Shown here one piece after another: positions 63,220 to 64,000 of a stretch of 64,000 nt of DNA. Made by a program: the position numbers and the translations under genes. Source of the DNA: Erythrobacter sp. Lineage in GTDB: Bacteria > Pseudomonadota > Alphaproteobacteria > Sphingomonadales > Sphingomonadaceae. Below the pieces are notes generated by a model. That model ran no database searches, was not told the DNA's origin, and was given only the letters and a program-made list of their open reading frames with translations. How positions within the stretch are numbered: the first letter of the stretch is position 1; each line of letters begins with the position of its first letter. Where the stretch lies: contig JAMNXO010000001.1 of assembly GCA_023653115.1 (NCBI GenBank), forward strand, positions 372,001 to 436,000, in the 5' to 3' direction.

Positions 63220-63738
63220 CTATTTGCCCTTGGGCGCTGGCTTGGGCCGCGCGGGATATTTGCACCCGCGGCCCAGACCCAAACCTTTCAGGAACCCGCG
63301 CCGCACCATTCCCGCAGTATAGGCGGCGCGCAGGGCGCGGTCGTTCTCGGCCGCGCCCGTCACTTCGCGCAGGATCCCGCGGAACGGCAAGAACGAGCCC
63401 ACCACGCTCTGCCCGATCCGGCCTTCGCTGAAGCGATCATTGCCGTCATCCGCAGCGATATCGTAGTCCGCGCCAAGCACGCTATCGAGCTCGGCAATAT
63501 CGGCGACGATCGCGTTGCAGTTTTTCAGCCGCGCAGTCTCGTAAGGCATCTCGACCGCGACCTTGAGCGCCGGGGGAATGTCGCGCCCGTCGATGTTGAG
63601 ATCGCGCAGCGGGGTCTTGGCAACCTCGGTAACATCGGGCTCGGGCATGGCCTGCGCCAGCAGCGGTGCGGGCGCGGCGAGCGCCAGCAGCAGGGCGAGC
63701 TTACGCCCCTTCGAAAAAGACGTCGCAGGCTGCATCAT
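63220..63738 (-). CDS. Exported protein of unknown function
   Basis: 172 residues starting MMQPATSFSKGRKLALLLAL with a signal peptide ending AQA at about residue 30. A mature domain with KNCNAIVADIAELDSVLGADYDIAA-like segments; tail rich in Pro/Lys (PARPKPAPKGK). Start 63738 or 63735, overlapping the upstream zinc peptidase by 38 bp. Convergent with the M56 gene (6 bp). No known domain. Confidence 0.7.
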   Translation of the reverse strand: MMQPATSFSKGRKLALLLALAAPAPLLAQAMPEPDVTEVAKTPLRDLNIDGRDIPPALKVAVEMPYETARLKNCNAIVADIAELDSVLGADYDIAADDGNDRFSEGRIGQSVVGSFLPFRGILREVTGAAENDRALRAAYTAGMVRRGFLKGLGLGRGCKYPARPKPAPKGK

Positions 63739-64000
63739 TTTGGCTTTCCAATCCGAGCTTGAGCGCCGCCATGCGTTGGCGGCTGGTGCCGTGGGTAAAG
63801 CTCTCGGGATTGATGCGCTGTCCCGCCCCGCGTTGCAAGGTATCATCCCCGATGGCGCTGGCCGCAGCGAGGCCTTCTTCGAGATCGCCCGGCTCGATCC
63901 GATCACTGTTCTTGCCCGCCCACATCCCGGCATAGCAATCGGCCTGCAATTCCATTGCCACCTGCAGCTGGTTGGCGGCCGAAGGATTGCGCTGCTGGGC
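63701..64000 (-). CDS. Neutral zinc metallopeptidase, YpfJ-like (5' end outside window)
   Basis: Only the last 99 residues are visible; the frame is open to the window edge. VAMELQADCYAGMWAG, LEEGLAAASAIGDDTLQ, ESFTHGTSRQR and CDVF are the C-terminal part of the YpfJ/DUF2342-like zinc metalloprotease family, where MELQADCYAG contains the third zinc-ligand glutamate. The HExxH motif lies outside the window. Confidence 0.85.
   Translation of the reverse strand, partial: AQQRNPSAANQLQVAMELQADCYAGMWAGKNSDRIEPGDLEEGLAAASAIGDDTLQRGAGQRINPESFTHGTSRQRMAALKLGLESQNDAACDVFFEGA

Noticed and set aside
58400-64000. Beta-lactam resistance locus
   Set aside because: BlaI/BlaR1-like proteins are present, but there is no beta-lactamase or PBP gene and the sensor domain is missing.

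Overview
The window is high-GC, densely packed chromosomal DNA, almost certainly from an alphaproteobacterium of the Sphingomonadales, probably Erythrobacteraceae. That placement is an inference from gene content and protein style: bamD/recN/ligA near each other, sdhCDA, a poly-hydroxyalkanoate pair, DUF2855, a GGDEF-EAL-PilZ pair and GTG/TTG starts. There is no rRNA, no tRNA that I can see, no CRISPR array, no insertion sequence with a transposase, and no prophage or biosynthetic cluster. Most of it is housekeeping sequence.

Layout. 1-8.3 kb: the end of an S9 dipeptidyl peptidase, asd, a small lipoprotein, a marR-emrA-emrB efflux operon with a candidate operator, and a divergent isomerase/hydrolase pair. 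8.4-16 kb: a YVTN propeller lipoprotein, a rimB-rimK pair (ribosomal S6 modification), secreted proteins of unknown function, an SDR, AMP nucleosidase, and the rpsF-rpsR-rplI operon. 16-26 kb: DUF808 membrane protein, GST, acyl-CoA synthetase, murein recycling genes mpl and ldcA back to back, fabD-fabG, dnaN, DUF2855. 26-36 kb: a D-aminoacylase-type amidohydrolase, phaZ and phaC (class II type), then two tandem GGDEF-EAL-PilZ proteins, the second with a degenerate EAL site.

36-47 kb is the accessory-rich part. After lepA comes a cluster of nested palindromic repeats, an HNH nuclease gene, a ccdAB toxin-antitoxin pair and a family of unknown function with a terminase-small-subunit-like N-terminus. 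Then bamD, a secreted S8 protease, recN, a DUF559 endonuclease gene embedded in palindromic repeats, and two tandem lipoprotein hydrolases ahead of ligA. The bamD-recN-ligA core is usually compact in alphaproteobacteria, so this looks like a housekeeping neighbourhood opened up by repeat-bounded insertions. The repeats form REPIN-like nested inverted structures, carry compensatory base changes, and appear to supply the Shine-Dalgarno sequence of two downstream genes.

49.7-64 kb: an exported protein, a P460 cytochrome, a CinA-type amidohydrolase, a DGPF protein with its ECF sigma factor, prmA, an SDR, sdhC-sdhD-sdhA closed by a strong terminator (no sdhB here), a C13 cysteine peptidase, an unusual phytase-esterase/cyclophilin fusion, and a blaI-blaR1-like pair with two TACA-N2-TGTA operator boxes 21 bp apart. 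The window ends inside a YpfJ-type zinc peptidase.

The observations I consider most worth checking are the repeat family and its association with nuclease genes (37.8-45.7 kb), the paired active/degenerate c-di-GMP proteins, the phytase-cyclophilin fusion beside the BlaI operator, and an SD-sequestering hairpin in front of the amidohydrolase.
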